From an uncultured Pseudoclavibacter sp. (GTDB lineage: Bacteria > Actinomycetota > Actinomycetes > Actinomycetales > Microbacteriaceae): a stretch of 20,186 bases of DNA. The stretch's first letter is position 1. Each line of letters opens with the position of its first letter. Made by a program: the position numbers and the translations under genes. Where the stretch lies: the NCBI GenBank assembly GCA_946221025.1, contig CAMIMS010000030.1, positions 1 through 20,186 on the forward strand, read 5' to 3'. Below, piece after piece: positions 12,566 to 19,646 of the stretch. The notes under the pieces were generated by a model, which was given only the letters and a program-made list of their open reading frames with translations, searched no databases and was not told where the DNA came from.

Positions 12566-15088
12566 ATGTCTGCATCGCGAAGCGCTGTTCCAAAGCGCAA
12601 TGTCTCCGGGGGCCTACTGGGGCTGCTCGGAATGAGTGGCCTGGCCGGCGTTCTCGTCGCCGCGCTCATCACGCCGATGGTCGCTGTGCTCGGCGTGGGC
12701 ACCAACACCACGATCACGCTGTTCGAGAGCCTTCCCGACTACCTCGAAATCGGGAACATGCAGCAGAAGACCGAGCTGTACGCGACCCAGAACGGCCAGC
12801 AGGTCAAGTTCGCGGAGTTCTACGCGCAGAACCGCGAAGAGATCGAGCTCGACCAGATCTCCCCTTACGTTGCAGACGCGGCCATATCCACTGAGGATCC
12901 GCGCTTTTACCAGCACGGCGGCGTCGACGTCATCTCCGCGGTGCGCGCGGTGCTGAACGCGGTGCTGCGAGACGGCAGTGCCGGTGGTTCGACAATCACC
13001 ATGCAGTACGTGAAGAACGTGCGCGTGCAGCAGGCCGAATCCATCCTTGATCCCGAGGAGCGTCAGCGCGCCTACCAGGAGGCGGTCGAGCAGTCGATCA
13101 GCCGAAAGCTGCAGGAGATGCGCCTGGCGATCGGTGTTGAGCGCCAGTACGGCAAGGAAGACATTCTTGAGGGGTACCTCAACATCGCGCTGTTCGGCGG
13201 CACGGTCTACGGCATCGAGTCGGCTTCGAAGTACTACTTCGGTAAGCCCTCTAAGGACCTCTCGCTGACCGAGTCGGCGAGCCTGGTCGCGATGGTTCAG
13301 AACCCGAACTACTACCGCATCGACGTTGTCGAGAACATTCCGAATAACGAGGAACGACGCAACTACGTGCTTCGACGGATGCACGAAGAGGGCAAGATCG
13401 ACAAGGCGACCTACGAAGACGCCATTCAGCAGCCGGTCGTGCCGAACATCACCCCATCCCAGACCGGATGCGCGGCAGCAGCGGGCAATGCCGCCTACTT
13501 CTGCGACTACGTGCGCAACGTGATTCTTCGCGACCCGGCCTTTGGTGAAACCGGCGAAGAGCGTGAGTTCAACTTCCAGACCAAGGGCTACCGCATCTTC
13601 ACGACGCTCGATCTCGACCTGCAGGCCTACGCGCAGGCGACGATGAGCGAGGCAGTCCCCCCGGCGATCGAGGGAATGTCGATTGGCGCGGCGACCTCGG
13701 TGGTTGAACCCGGCACCGGCCGCGTGCTCGCGATGGCGCAGAACACGCAGTTCGACGAATCAGCCGAGACGGCGAACACCCCCGGTTACTCCGCGATCAA
13801 CTTCAACACCGACTACCAGTACGGCGGATCAAACGGTTTCCCCGTGGGTTCGACCTACAAGATCTTCACCCTCGCCGAGTGGGTCGCTGCCGGGCACTCC
13901 ATCTACGACTCTGTGAACGGCGCCACCCGGATGTTCAACATGGCGAACTTCCAGGACAGCTGTGGCGAGGCCTACGGCGGCGAGTGGGATGTGCAAAACG
14001 ACTCCGGAACGCGCATCGGCTCGGTCGATGTGAAGTCGGCCACCATGAACTCGTACAACACGGCCTACGTGGCGATGGGTGAGCAGCTGGATCAGTGCCG
14101 CATCCGCGATATGGCGATGGCGTTCGGTGCGCACCGCGCTGACGGCAAGGTGAATGAGTCGATGCCTTCGGCGATCCTCGGCCAGAACGAAATCGCCCCG
14201 ATGTCGATGGCCGTGGCTATCGCGGGCTTTGCGAACAAGGGCGTCGTGTGCTCGCCCGTCGCCATCGACAGCATTGAGCTGCACGATGGCACCAAGGTCA
14301 CCCCGCCGCGCTCGAACTGCGCGCAGGTGATCACCGAAGCCGTCGCCAACCAGGTGAACGAGGCCCTCGAGGCGACGGCGAGTAACGGTACGGTCCAGCA
14401 GTCGAACCCGGGCATCGCGCCGATGATCGGCAAGACCGGTACCTCTGACAACGCCTACCACACGTGGGTCATCGGAGCGACGACGAAGGCCGCCGTCTCC
14501 ACCTGGATCGGCAACATCACCGGTGAAGAGAGCCTGTACTACTTCTCGCTCGGGCACCGCCAGGCCAGCCAGGAACGTCACTGGATCACGTACCAGCTGA
14601 TGGAGTACCTGATGAACACGCGCGGTGGCGACGCCTTCCCGCGAGTGGAAGACAAGTCCAAGCGCGAGCTGAACACCGCGACGATCCCCGACCTGACCGG
14701 TCGCACGATCGAAGAGTCGCGCGCCATCGTCGAGCAGCTCGGCTTCCAGCTCGCCGTTGGCCCCACGGTCTCGAGCGAGCAGAAGCCCGGCACCGTCGCG
14801 CGTCAGATTCCCTCGCCGAACACGGTCGTCGACAAGACCACGTCGATCACCATCTACATGTCGAACGGTGAGGGCAGCGACGCCAGCATGATCCCGATGC
14901 CGCCGGTGACCGGACGCACCTTCGACGAGGCCGTGAAGGAACTGGCCGACGCCGGCTTCACGGGCACGATCGTTCAGCGCCCGATGGATGGTGGCGGTCA
15001 ACCGCGAGACACGGTGCTCAGCGCCGACCCGCCAGAGGGTTCGCAGGTGCCGACCGACGCGAACGTGACCCTGTACGTCGCGCAATAG
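12566..15088 (+). CDS. ponA2: Bifunctional penicillin-binding protein, PonA2 type, with two PASTA domains
   Basis: 840 residues. It polymerises lipid II and cross-links peptidoglycan at the outer membrane face. One membrane anchor (about 20-42) precedes the GT51 transglycosylase with catalytic Glu110 in AISTEDPRFYQHGG and GGSTITMQYVKN (141-151). The transpeptidase has S429-T-Y-K432, S496-Y-N498 and K623-T-G. The C-terminus carries two PASTA repeats (about 705-770 and 774-840), which in this family bind muropeptide or beta-lactam-like ligands. The ATG at 12566 is preferred to one ten codons upstream because of the -10 spacing. It overlaps the phosphoesterase start by one base (TAGTG), as ponA2 and Rv3683 adjoin in mycobacteria. 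The whiB4 and arsA-like genes next to mycobacterial ponA2 are not here. Confidence 0.95.
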   Translation: MSASRSAVPKRNVSGGLLGLLGMSGLAGVLVAALITPMVAVLGVGTNTTITLFESLPDYLEIGNMQQKTELYATQNGQQVKFAEFYAQNREEIELDQISPYVADAAISTEDPRFYQHGGVDVISAVRAVLNAVLRDGSAGGSTITMQYVKNVRVQQAESILDPEERQRAYQEAVEQSISRKLQEMRLAIGVERQYGKEDILEGYLNIALFGGTVYGIESASKYYFGKPSKDLSLTESASLVAMVQNPNYYRIDVVENIPNNEERRNYVLRRMHEEGKIDKATYEDAIQQPVVPNITPSQTGCAAAAGNAAYFCDYVRNVILRDPAFGETGEEREFNFQTKGYRIFTTLDLDLQAYAQATMSEAVPPAIEGMSIGAATSVVEPGTGRVLAMAQNTQFDESAETANTPGYSAINFNTDYQYGGSNGFPVGSTYKIFTLAEWVAAGHSIYDSVNGATRMFNMANFQDSCGEAYGGEWDVQNDSGTRIGSVDVKSATMNSYNTAYVAMGEQLDQCRIRDMAMAFGAHRADGKVNESMPSAILGQNEIAPMSMAVAIAGFANKGVVCSPVAIDSIELHDGTKVTPPRSNCAQVITEAVANQVNEALEATASNGTVQQSNPGIAPMIGKTGTSDNAYHTWVIGATTKAAVSTWIGNITGEESLYYFSLGHRQASQERHWITYQLMEYLMNTRGGDAFPRVEDKSKRELNTATIPDLTGRTIEESRAIVEQLGFQLAVGPTVSSEQKPGTVARQIPSPNTVVDKTTSITIYMSNGEGSDASMIPMPPVTGRTFDEAVKELADAGFTGTIVQRPMDGGGQPRDTVLSADPPEGSQVPTDANVTLYVAQ

Positions 15089-16161
15089 TGGCGGGCCGCT
15101 ACGACGCGATCACGAAGGCGCTCAAGGCCCTCGCGCTCGCATCCCTCCCGATCGCGTGGGCGGGGGTTGGAACCCTCGCCTACGCGTCGCTGTACGAACG
15201 GCACGCGTATCGCCTCCGTGAAGTGACCGTGCCGGTGCTCGCACCCGGGTCCTCCCCCATCCGGGCCCTTCACCTGAGCGACTTCCACCTGCTGCCGTGG
15301 CAGACGCGCAAGATCGAATGGGTGCGCGAACTCGCCCGGCTCCAACCCGACCTCATCGTGAACACGGGCGACAACCTCGGGCACGCCGACACGCTTCGTG
15401 AGCTCCAGCACATGCTCGAACCCTTCCGCGGGCTTCCCGGGGTCATCGTTCACGGGTCGAACGACTACTACGGGCCGGTGTTCAAGAACCCGCTCGCCTA
15501 CGTCATCCCGGCGCTCGCGAAGCGCCGGCGCGCGCCGAAACTGAATGCGGGCGAGATGGATGCGATGCTGCGGCGCGAGTTCGGGTGGCGCATGCTCGAC
15601 AACCGCGCATGCGATATCGACGTCGCGGGCCAGCGCATCCGATGGATGGGGCTTGCCGACCCGCACATCAAGCGTGATCGCCTGCGTCAGATGCAGGCGC
15701 AGCTTCGAGAGCTTGAGAGCACGGAGCAGGAGCCCGTCGCGCGTATCGGCCTCGTGCACGCGCCCTACTTGAAGGCCGTCGACGCGCTCGTTCACGAGGG
15801 ATGCGACATCGTGCTCGCCGGTCACACGCACGGCGGGCAGGTGGCGATCCCCGGATACGGTGCGATCATCACCAACTGCGACCTCCCGCGGCAGTACGCG
15901 AAGGGGCTCACGCCCTGGCCCCCGCCCGAGGCGGTCTCGAAGGCCCGCGACATCGACAGGGAGCGCGATGCGCTCGAACCTCGCTCGCATCTGCACGTCT
16001 CGGCGGGCCTTGGAACGTCGGTGTTCGCGCCGTTCCGGCTCGCATGCTTTCCCGAGGCGACGCTGCTCACACTCACGCCCCGTGAGCCCAGTGATGCGCG
16101 CGCGCATGCGCGCGCCTATACCGAGGCTGCCGCGGAATCCGCACGTTCGCACCGCGGATAG
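15088..16161 (+). CDS. Membrane-anchored metallophosphoesterase (YkuE/Rv3683-like)
   Basis: 357 residues. An N-terminal hydrophobic segment (about 13-34) anchors it, with the catalytic domain probably outside. Calcineurin-like motifs: HLSDFHL (Asp65, His67), NTGDNLG (Asp95), GSNDYY (Asn125, in place of the usual GNHD/E), LVHAPY (His224) and AGHTHGGQ (His246, His248), which together bind two metal ions. The substrate is unknown; the constant link with ponA2 suggests a cell-envelope phosphoester such as a lipid or lipid-linked carrier (inference). The GTG start overlaps the PBP stop, so translation is coupled. The C-terminal 30 residues are Ala/Arg-rich and probably disordered. Confidence 0.92.
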   Translation: MAGRYDAITKALKALALASLPIAWAGVGTLAYASLYERHAYRLREVTVPVLAPGSSPIRALHLSDFHLLPWQTRKIEWVRELARLQPDLIVNTGDNLGHADTLRELQHMLEPFRGLPGVIVHGSNDYYGPVFKNPLAYVIPALAKRRRAPKLNAGEMDAMLRREFGWRMLDNRACDIDVAGQRIRWMGLADPHIKRDRLRQMQAQLRELESTEQEPVARIGLVHAPYLKAVDALVHEGCDIVLAGHTHGGQVAIPGYGAIITNCDLPRQYAKGLTPWPPPEAVSKARDIDRERDALEPRSHLHVSAGLGTSVFAPFRLACFPEATLLTLTPREPSDARAHARAYTEAAAESARSHRG

Positions 16162-16173
16162 GTCGATCGACCC

Positions 16174-16194
16174 GCCGGATGTGATGAATCCGGC
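16174..16194 (+). terminator. Weak hairpin after the phosphoesterase gene
   Basis: A 7-bp stem GCCGGAT/ATCCGGC with a 7-nt loop, 12 nt after the stop and without a U-tract. It overlaps the likely -35 region of tRNA-Pro. Confidence 0.35.
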
Positions 16195-16203
16195 CCGGTC
16201 AGC

Positions 16204-16209
16204 TATGCT
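16204..16209 (+). promoter_or_regulatory. Candidate tRNA-Pro promoter (-10)
   Basis: TATGCT lies 26 bp before the mature tRNA. With a 17-bp spacer the -35 would be GTGATG, a weak match. The short distance suits a tRNA leader. Confidence 0.5.
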
Positions 16210-16235
16210 GTCTGGGTTCCGCCGCTGGCGGGCAT

Positions 16236-16309
16236 CGGGATGTAGCGCAGCTTGGTAGCGCACCTCGTTCGGGACGAGGGGGTCGCAGGTTCAAATCCTG
16301 TCATCCCGA
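16236..16309 (+). tRNA. tRNA-Pro (anticodon CGG)
   Basis: Full cloverleaf: acceptor CGGGATG/CATCCCG with the C1-G72 pair typical of tRNA-Pro, anticodon stem CCTCG/CGAGG around TTCGGGA (anticodon CGG, reading CCG), and T arm GCAGG TTCAAAT CCTGT. The discriminator is A and CCA is not encoded. Confidence 0.95.
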
Positions 16310-16314
16310 CTCAC

Positions 16315-16344
16315 ACGGCTCCGACGCGATCGCGTCGGAGCCGT
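16315..16344 (+). terminator. tRNA-Pro terminator
   Basis: A 30-bp palindrome with perfect 14-bp arms (ACGGCTCCGACGCG and its complement around AT) starts 5 nt after the tRNA. It is followed by CCCGTTTG, a minimal T-tract. Confidence 0.75.
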
Positions 16345-16372
16345 CCCGTTTGGGGCGAGGTTTCTGCAGGCT

Positions 16373-16448
16373 GTGTCCGAAACCCGGCATATCTCGCCGG
16401 GACGCCTGAAAACAGCTGTCTCCGCGACATATGCCGGAATCGGGACAC
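16373..16448. repeat. 76-nt imperfect palindrome
   Basis: The left half (16373-16410) and the reverse complement of the right half (16411-16448) agree at 28 of 38 positions, including GTGTCC at the ends and a perfect CCGGCATAT/ATATGCCGG pair inside. As RNA it would fold into one long hairpin. It has no plausible coding frame and lies between the tRNA-Pro terminator and the GACAGC array. It could be a genome-wide dispersed element, a MITE remnant or a structured RNA; nothing in the window decides. Confidence 0.7.
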
Positions 16449-16462
16449 GACCGGCCGCGACG

Positions 16463-16518
<56 letters not shown>

Positions 16519-16523
16519 GCGTT

Positions 16524-17129
16524 CTACGCGATGTCGCCCGCGAGTTTCCCACCCGAGGCGGCGAGGTAATCCACACCGCATTTCGACTCGTACGTGACCT
16601 CGCCCTGGTCGATGGCGACCTGATCCCCATCGAATACGAACTCACCATCGACCATTCGCGCGTTGAACAGCGCCTTTCGGCCGCATCGGCAAATGGTCTT
16701 CAGCTCTTCGATCGAATGCGCGATCTCGAGAAGACGCTGGCTGCCGGGGAAGGCCACGGTTTGAAAATCAGTCCGGATGCCGTACGCCATGACCGGAATC
16801 CCATCGAGCACCGCGACGCGAAAGAGATCATCGATCTGCTTCGGCTCGAGGAACTGGGCCTCATCCACGAGGATGCACGAAAGCGGCCCGGCGAGACCTT
16901 CCCGTGCCTTGGCCACCTCATCGCGCACCTGCATCCCCGGTTCGATGAGAAGGTCGACCTCACGCGTCATGCCGAGCCGCGACGAGACGCTCGACGCGCC
17001 CTTCGTGTCGATCGCGGGTTTGGCCAGGAGCACGGTGTGCCCGCGCTCCTCATAGTTGAACGCAGCCTGCAGAAGCGCAGTCGACTTTCCCGAATTCATG
17101 GCGCCGTACCGGAAATAAAGTTTTGCCAC
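16524..17129 (-). CDS. tdk: Thymidine kinase (type II)
   Basis: 201 residues from the GTG at 17129, chosen because the conserved KLYFRYGAMNSGKST begins at once and AGGGGAG lies about 7 nt upstream. It phosphorylates thymidine to dTMP in salvage, feeding thymidylate kinase. Walker A is GAMNSGKS (9-16), catalytic Glu90 lies in DEAQF, and the thymidine lasso region (AYGIRTDFQTVAFPGS) is intact. The zinc ligands should be CxC...CxxH: Cys147, Cys149 and Cys184 are present, but residue 187 is Asp (CGVD) instead of His, and the end lacks the usual KHY-type tail. It is transcribed alone and ends 5 bp from the GACAGC array. Confidence 0.94.
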   Translation of the reverse strand: MAKLYFRYGAMNSGKSTALLQAAFNYEERGHTVLLAKPAIDTKGASSVSSRLGMTREVDLLIEPGMQVRDEVAKAREGLAGPLSCILVDEAQFLEPKQIDDLFRVAVLDGIPVMAYGIRTDFQTVAFPGSQRLLEIAHSIEELKTICRCGRKALFNARMVDGEFVFDGDQVAIDQGEVTYESKCGVDYLAASGGKLAGDIA

Positions 17130-17257
17130 GGGCGCTCTCCCCTCGTGCACGCGAATGAGAACGAACTTACCGCGAGCGCGCGTAACCAAGCGCAGGTAGA
17201 GTCACCACGGGTTCATCCCCGATGAACGTTCCGCACGCAACAAGGAATGAGAGCTGT

Positions 17258-17923
17258 ATGACCATCGAATCGCTCCCGAAGTCCGCCCGAGCCGTGATCG
17301 CCGCCGCTGCGGCCTCATCGCTCCTTCTGCTCTCGGGTTGCCAGCTCATGCAGCTCGGTAGTCAGGACCCTGAGCCGACTGCCGAAGAGACCCAGGCCAC
17401 TGACGACGACTACGGCACGGACGAGACCGAGGCTCCCACCGAGACCGAGGACGCCGCACCGGCTGCCGAGATGAAGCAGATCCCGGTCGGACACACCATC
17501 AAGGACGATGCCGTCGGCGACACCATTGAGATCGTTTCGGTCGTGCGTGACTTCCCCGCCCCGAGCCAGGACTACCGCATCAAGGATGGCGGCGAAGTTC
17601 TGCTCGTAGAGGTCAAGGTGACCCCGAGCGGCCAGTACTCGGGTCGCGTCTCGCCGACCGACTTCTCCGTCGCGGTCGGTGGCTCTAGCCCCAAGAAGCC
17701 GACCACTCTCCCGTCGCTGAAGGATGAGATGTCGGCGGCCGGGTTCACGATGTTCGAGGGCGTTTCGCGTCGTGACGGCGCCGGTGAGGGCTACCTCGCG
17801 ATCCAGATCGACACCCGCCAGGACACCTACGAGATGGAGTACAACCGCAGCGCCGCGAAGATCATCGGCCAGGACACGACGATCGACGCGTTCAAGGACT
17901 CGTTCAAGCTCCCGAACAAGTAG
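17258..17923 (+). CDS. Secreted lipoprotein of unknown function
   Basis: 221 residues from the ATG at 17258, with AAGGAATGAGAG upstream. Lys/Arg residues precede a hydrophobic stretch ending LLSGC, so Cys28 is the predicted lipidation site. Residues about 33-72 are a Glu/Thr/Asp-rich linker. From about 78 to the end lies a compact mostly beta-like domain (VGHTIKDDAVGDTIEIVSVV, then GGEVLLVEVKVTPSGQYSGR). This resembles DUF4352/immunoglobulin-like extracellular domains of actinobacterial lipoproteins, where 'VGDTIEI...VV' is followed by 'FLVVEVTVKN'. That assignment is tentative. It is a single-gene unit divergent from tdk, ending in two hairpins. A role in ligand binding at the cell surface is speculation. 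Confidence 0.8.
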   Translation: MTIESLPKSARAVIAAAAASSLLLLSGCQLMQLGSQDPEPTAEETQATDDDYGTDETEAPTETEDAAPAAEMKQIPVGHTIKDDAVGDTIEIVSVVRDFPAPSQDYRIKDGGEVLLVEVKVTPSGQYSGRVSPTDFSVAVGGSSPKKPTTLPSLKDEMSAAGFTMFEGVSRRDGAGEGYLAIQIDTRQDTYEMEYNRSAAKIIGQDTTIDAFKDSFKLPNK

Positions 17924-17929
17924 CCGCTC

Positions 17930-17973
17930 GTGAGTCGCCGCGTTCGGTCTCGCTGACCCACGCGGCGGCTCAC
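17930..17973 (+). terminator. First hairpin after the lipoprotein gene
   Basis: Arms GTGAGTCGCCGCG and CGCGGCGGCTCAC pair at 12 of 13 positions around an 18-nt loop, 6 nt after the stop. No T-tract follows. Confidence 0.5.
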
Positions 17974-17995
17974 GGCCGCGACGCCGAAGCGCGTG

Positions 17996-18037
17996 AAACG
18001 AGGGCGCCCCATCCGATCGGATGGGGCGCCCTCGTTT
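17996..18037. terminator. 42-bp perfect palindrome, bidirectional terminator
   Basis: Perfect 21-bp arms from AAACGAGGGCGCC to GGCGCCCTCGTTT, giving a T-tract after the stem on each strand. It lies between the convergent lipoprotein and mqo genes, 24 bp from the mqo stop, and would end both transcripts. Confidence 0.88.
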
Positions 18038-18061
18038 GTCACGGCAAGCTGACGGTACCGG

Positions 18062-19540
18062 CTACCGGTCGAGCTTCAGCACCTTCGAGGTGCGCTCGAG
18101 CGTCTCGCGCGCACGCTTCTCGTCGTCGTTCAGCCAGCTGCCAAGCGACGGAATCGCCTCTCGAAGCTTCGGCTCCCAGCCCTCGTACTCATCCGCGAAG
18201 CACTTCTTCATCAGGTCGAGCATGACGGGCACCGCAACGGATGCGCCGGGCGAGGCGCCGAGAAGGCCCGCGATCGAGCCGTCGCCCGCAGCCACGACTT
18301 CGGTTCCCATCTGGAGCACACCGAAGCGCTTCGAGTCAGCCTTCATGACCTGCACTCGCTGGCCCGCGGTGATCAGTTCCCAATCCTTCGGGTCTGCACC
18401 CGGCATGAATTCCTTGAGTTCAGCGAACTTCTTGCTCTTCGGCGCGAGCAGCTGGGTGACGAGGTATTTCACCAGCGCGAACTCGTTCACCGCGACCGCG
18501 AGCATCGGGATGATGTTGTGCGGGCGCAGCGACTTGATGAGGTCGAGGTACGAACCGCGTTTGAGGTACTTGGGGCTGAAGCCCGCGTACGGACCGAACA
18601 TGAGCGCGGGCTTGCCGTCGACAACGCGCGTATCGAGGTGCGGGACCGACATGGGGGGCGCGCCCACCGATGCCTTGCCGTACACCTTCGCCGCGTGGCG
18701 CTTCACCACGTCGGGGTTCGTGGTGCGGAAGAACTCACCCGAAATGGGGAATCCGCCGTAGCCCTTGATCTCGTCAATGCCCGACTTCTGCAGCAGGGGC
18801 AGCGCGTACCCACCGGCACCCACGAACACGAAGCGCGAGCGGATGACGTACTTCTCGCCGCGGTCTCGCTCGTGCATCTTCAGCTGCCAGACGCCGTTTC
18901 GCTGCTGACGCAGGTCTTCGAGCTCGGTGCTCATCCGAACCTCGGCACCGTGGCGCTTCGCCGAGTCAACGAGCAGGCCCGTGAGCGCACCAAAGTCGAC
19001 GTCGGTTCCGGTGGGAACGTTCGTGGCGGCAACGCGCTCTGAAGGGTCGCGGCCCTGCATGAGTGCGGGGGCCCACTGCGCGATCTTCGCCGGATCGTCG
19101 CTGAACTCCATCCCCGCGAACAGGGGTTCCTTGCTGAGGAGGTCCGCGCGGCGGCGGAGGAAGTCGACATTGTCTTCACCCCGCACGAACGTCATGTGCG
19201 GCACCGGGTTGATGAACGAGCTGGGGCTTTCGATCTCGCCCTCTTCAACGAGCTTCGACCAGTACTGGCGCGAGATCATGAACTGCTCGTTGATCGTGAT
19301 CGCCTTCTTGATCTCGATCTTGCCGTTGACCTCGGGCGTGTAGTTCAGCTCGCACAGGGCCGAGTGGCCGGTTCCCGCGTTGTTCCACGGGTTCGAGGAC
19401 TCTTGCGCGAGCTCGGGCTCGCGCTCAACGATGAGAATCTCCCACGAGGGTTCGACTCGCTGCAGGAGGGTGGCGAGCGTGGCACTCATGATGCCACCGC
19501 CAACAAGCACGGCGTCGTAGATCTTCTTCGAGTCAGTCAC
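18062..19540 (-). CDS. mqo: Malate:quinone oxidoreductase
   Basis: 492 residues, normal length. It oxidises malate to oxaloacetate and passes electrons through FAD to the quinone pool at the membrane, a TCA-cycle step typical of actinobacteria. Visible: the FAD-binding VLVGGGIMSATLATLL (11-26), the ERE of the second beta strand, the family-specific ESSNPWNNAGTGHSALCELN, and the C-terminal LLGASPGASVAVPVMLDLM. The start is a GTG at 19540, with TAGGAT ending 6 nt upstream, suggesting a leaderless mRNA. It is transcribed alone between the asd terminator and the 42-bp palindrome. Confidence 0.96.
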   Translation of the reverse strand: MTDSKKIYDAVLVGGGIMSATLATLLQRVEPSWEILIVEREPELAQESSNPWNNAGTGHSALCELNYTPEVNGKIEIKKAITINEQFMISRQYWSKLVEEGEIESPSSFINPVPHMTFVRGEDNVDFLRRRADLLSKEPLFAGMEFSDDPAKIAQWAPALMQGRDPSERVAATNVPTGTDVDFGALTGLLVDSAKRHGAEVRMSTELEDLRQQRNGVWQLKMHERDRGEKYVIRSRFVFVGAGGYALPLLQKSGIDEIKGYGGFPISGEFFRTTNPDVVKRHAAKVYGKASVGAPPMSVPHLDTRVVDGKPALMFGPYAGFSPKYLKRGSYLDLIKSLRPHNIIPMLAVAVNEFALVKYLVTQLLAPKSKKFAELKEFMPGADPKDWELITAGQRVQVMKADSKRFGVLQMGTEVVAAGDGSIAGLLGASPGASVAVPVMLDLMKKCFADEYEGWEPKLREAIPSLGSWLNDDEKRARETLERTSKVLKLDR

Positions 19541-19546
19541 GCCCCG

Positions 19547-19552
19547 ATCCTA
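19547..19552 (-). promoter_or_regulatory. Candidate leaderless promoter of mqo
   Basis: TAGGAT on the leftward strand fits TAnnnT and ends 6 nt before the GTG start. No SD is present between them. The -35 region has no good match. Confidence 0.45.
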
Positions 19553-19586
19553 CGCCCGCGAGGTGCACGTCGGCTTGGCGCGAAAA

Positions 19587-19621
19587 GGCCGCGCGCACCC
19601 GATATGCGAGTGCGCGCGGCC
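19587..19621 (-). terminator. asd terminator
   Basis: A perfect 12-bp stem (GGCCGCGCGCAC/GTGCGCGCGGCC) with an 11-nt loop, 25 nt after the asd stop. It is followed on the leftward strand by TTTTCG. Confidence 0.8.
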
Positions 19622-19646
19622 GTGCGCCTGGACGTGTTTGCGAGCG

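Noticed and set aside
13829..15085. A long leftward frame antisense to the PBP gene.
   Set aside because: Arg/His/Val-rich shadow of a high-GC gene; the forward frame has all catalytic motifs of a PBP.
16236..16460. tRNA-Pro considered as a second integration site because of the unusual repeats beside it.
   Set aside because: No integrase, excisionase or duplicated tRNA 3' end is seen, and the neighbouring tdk is an ordinary housekeeping gene.
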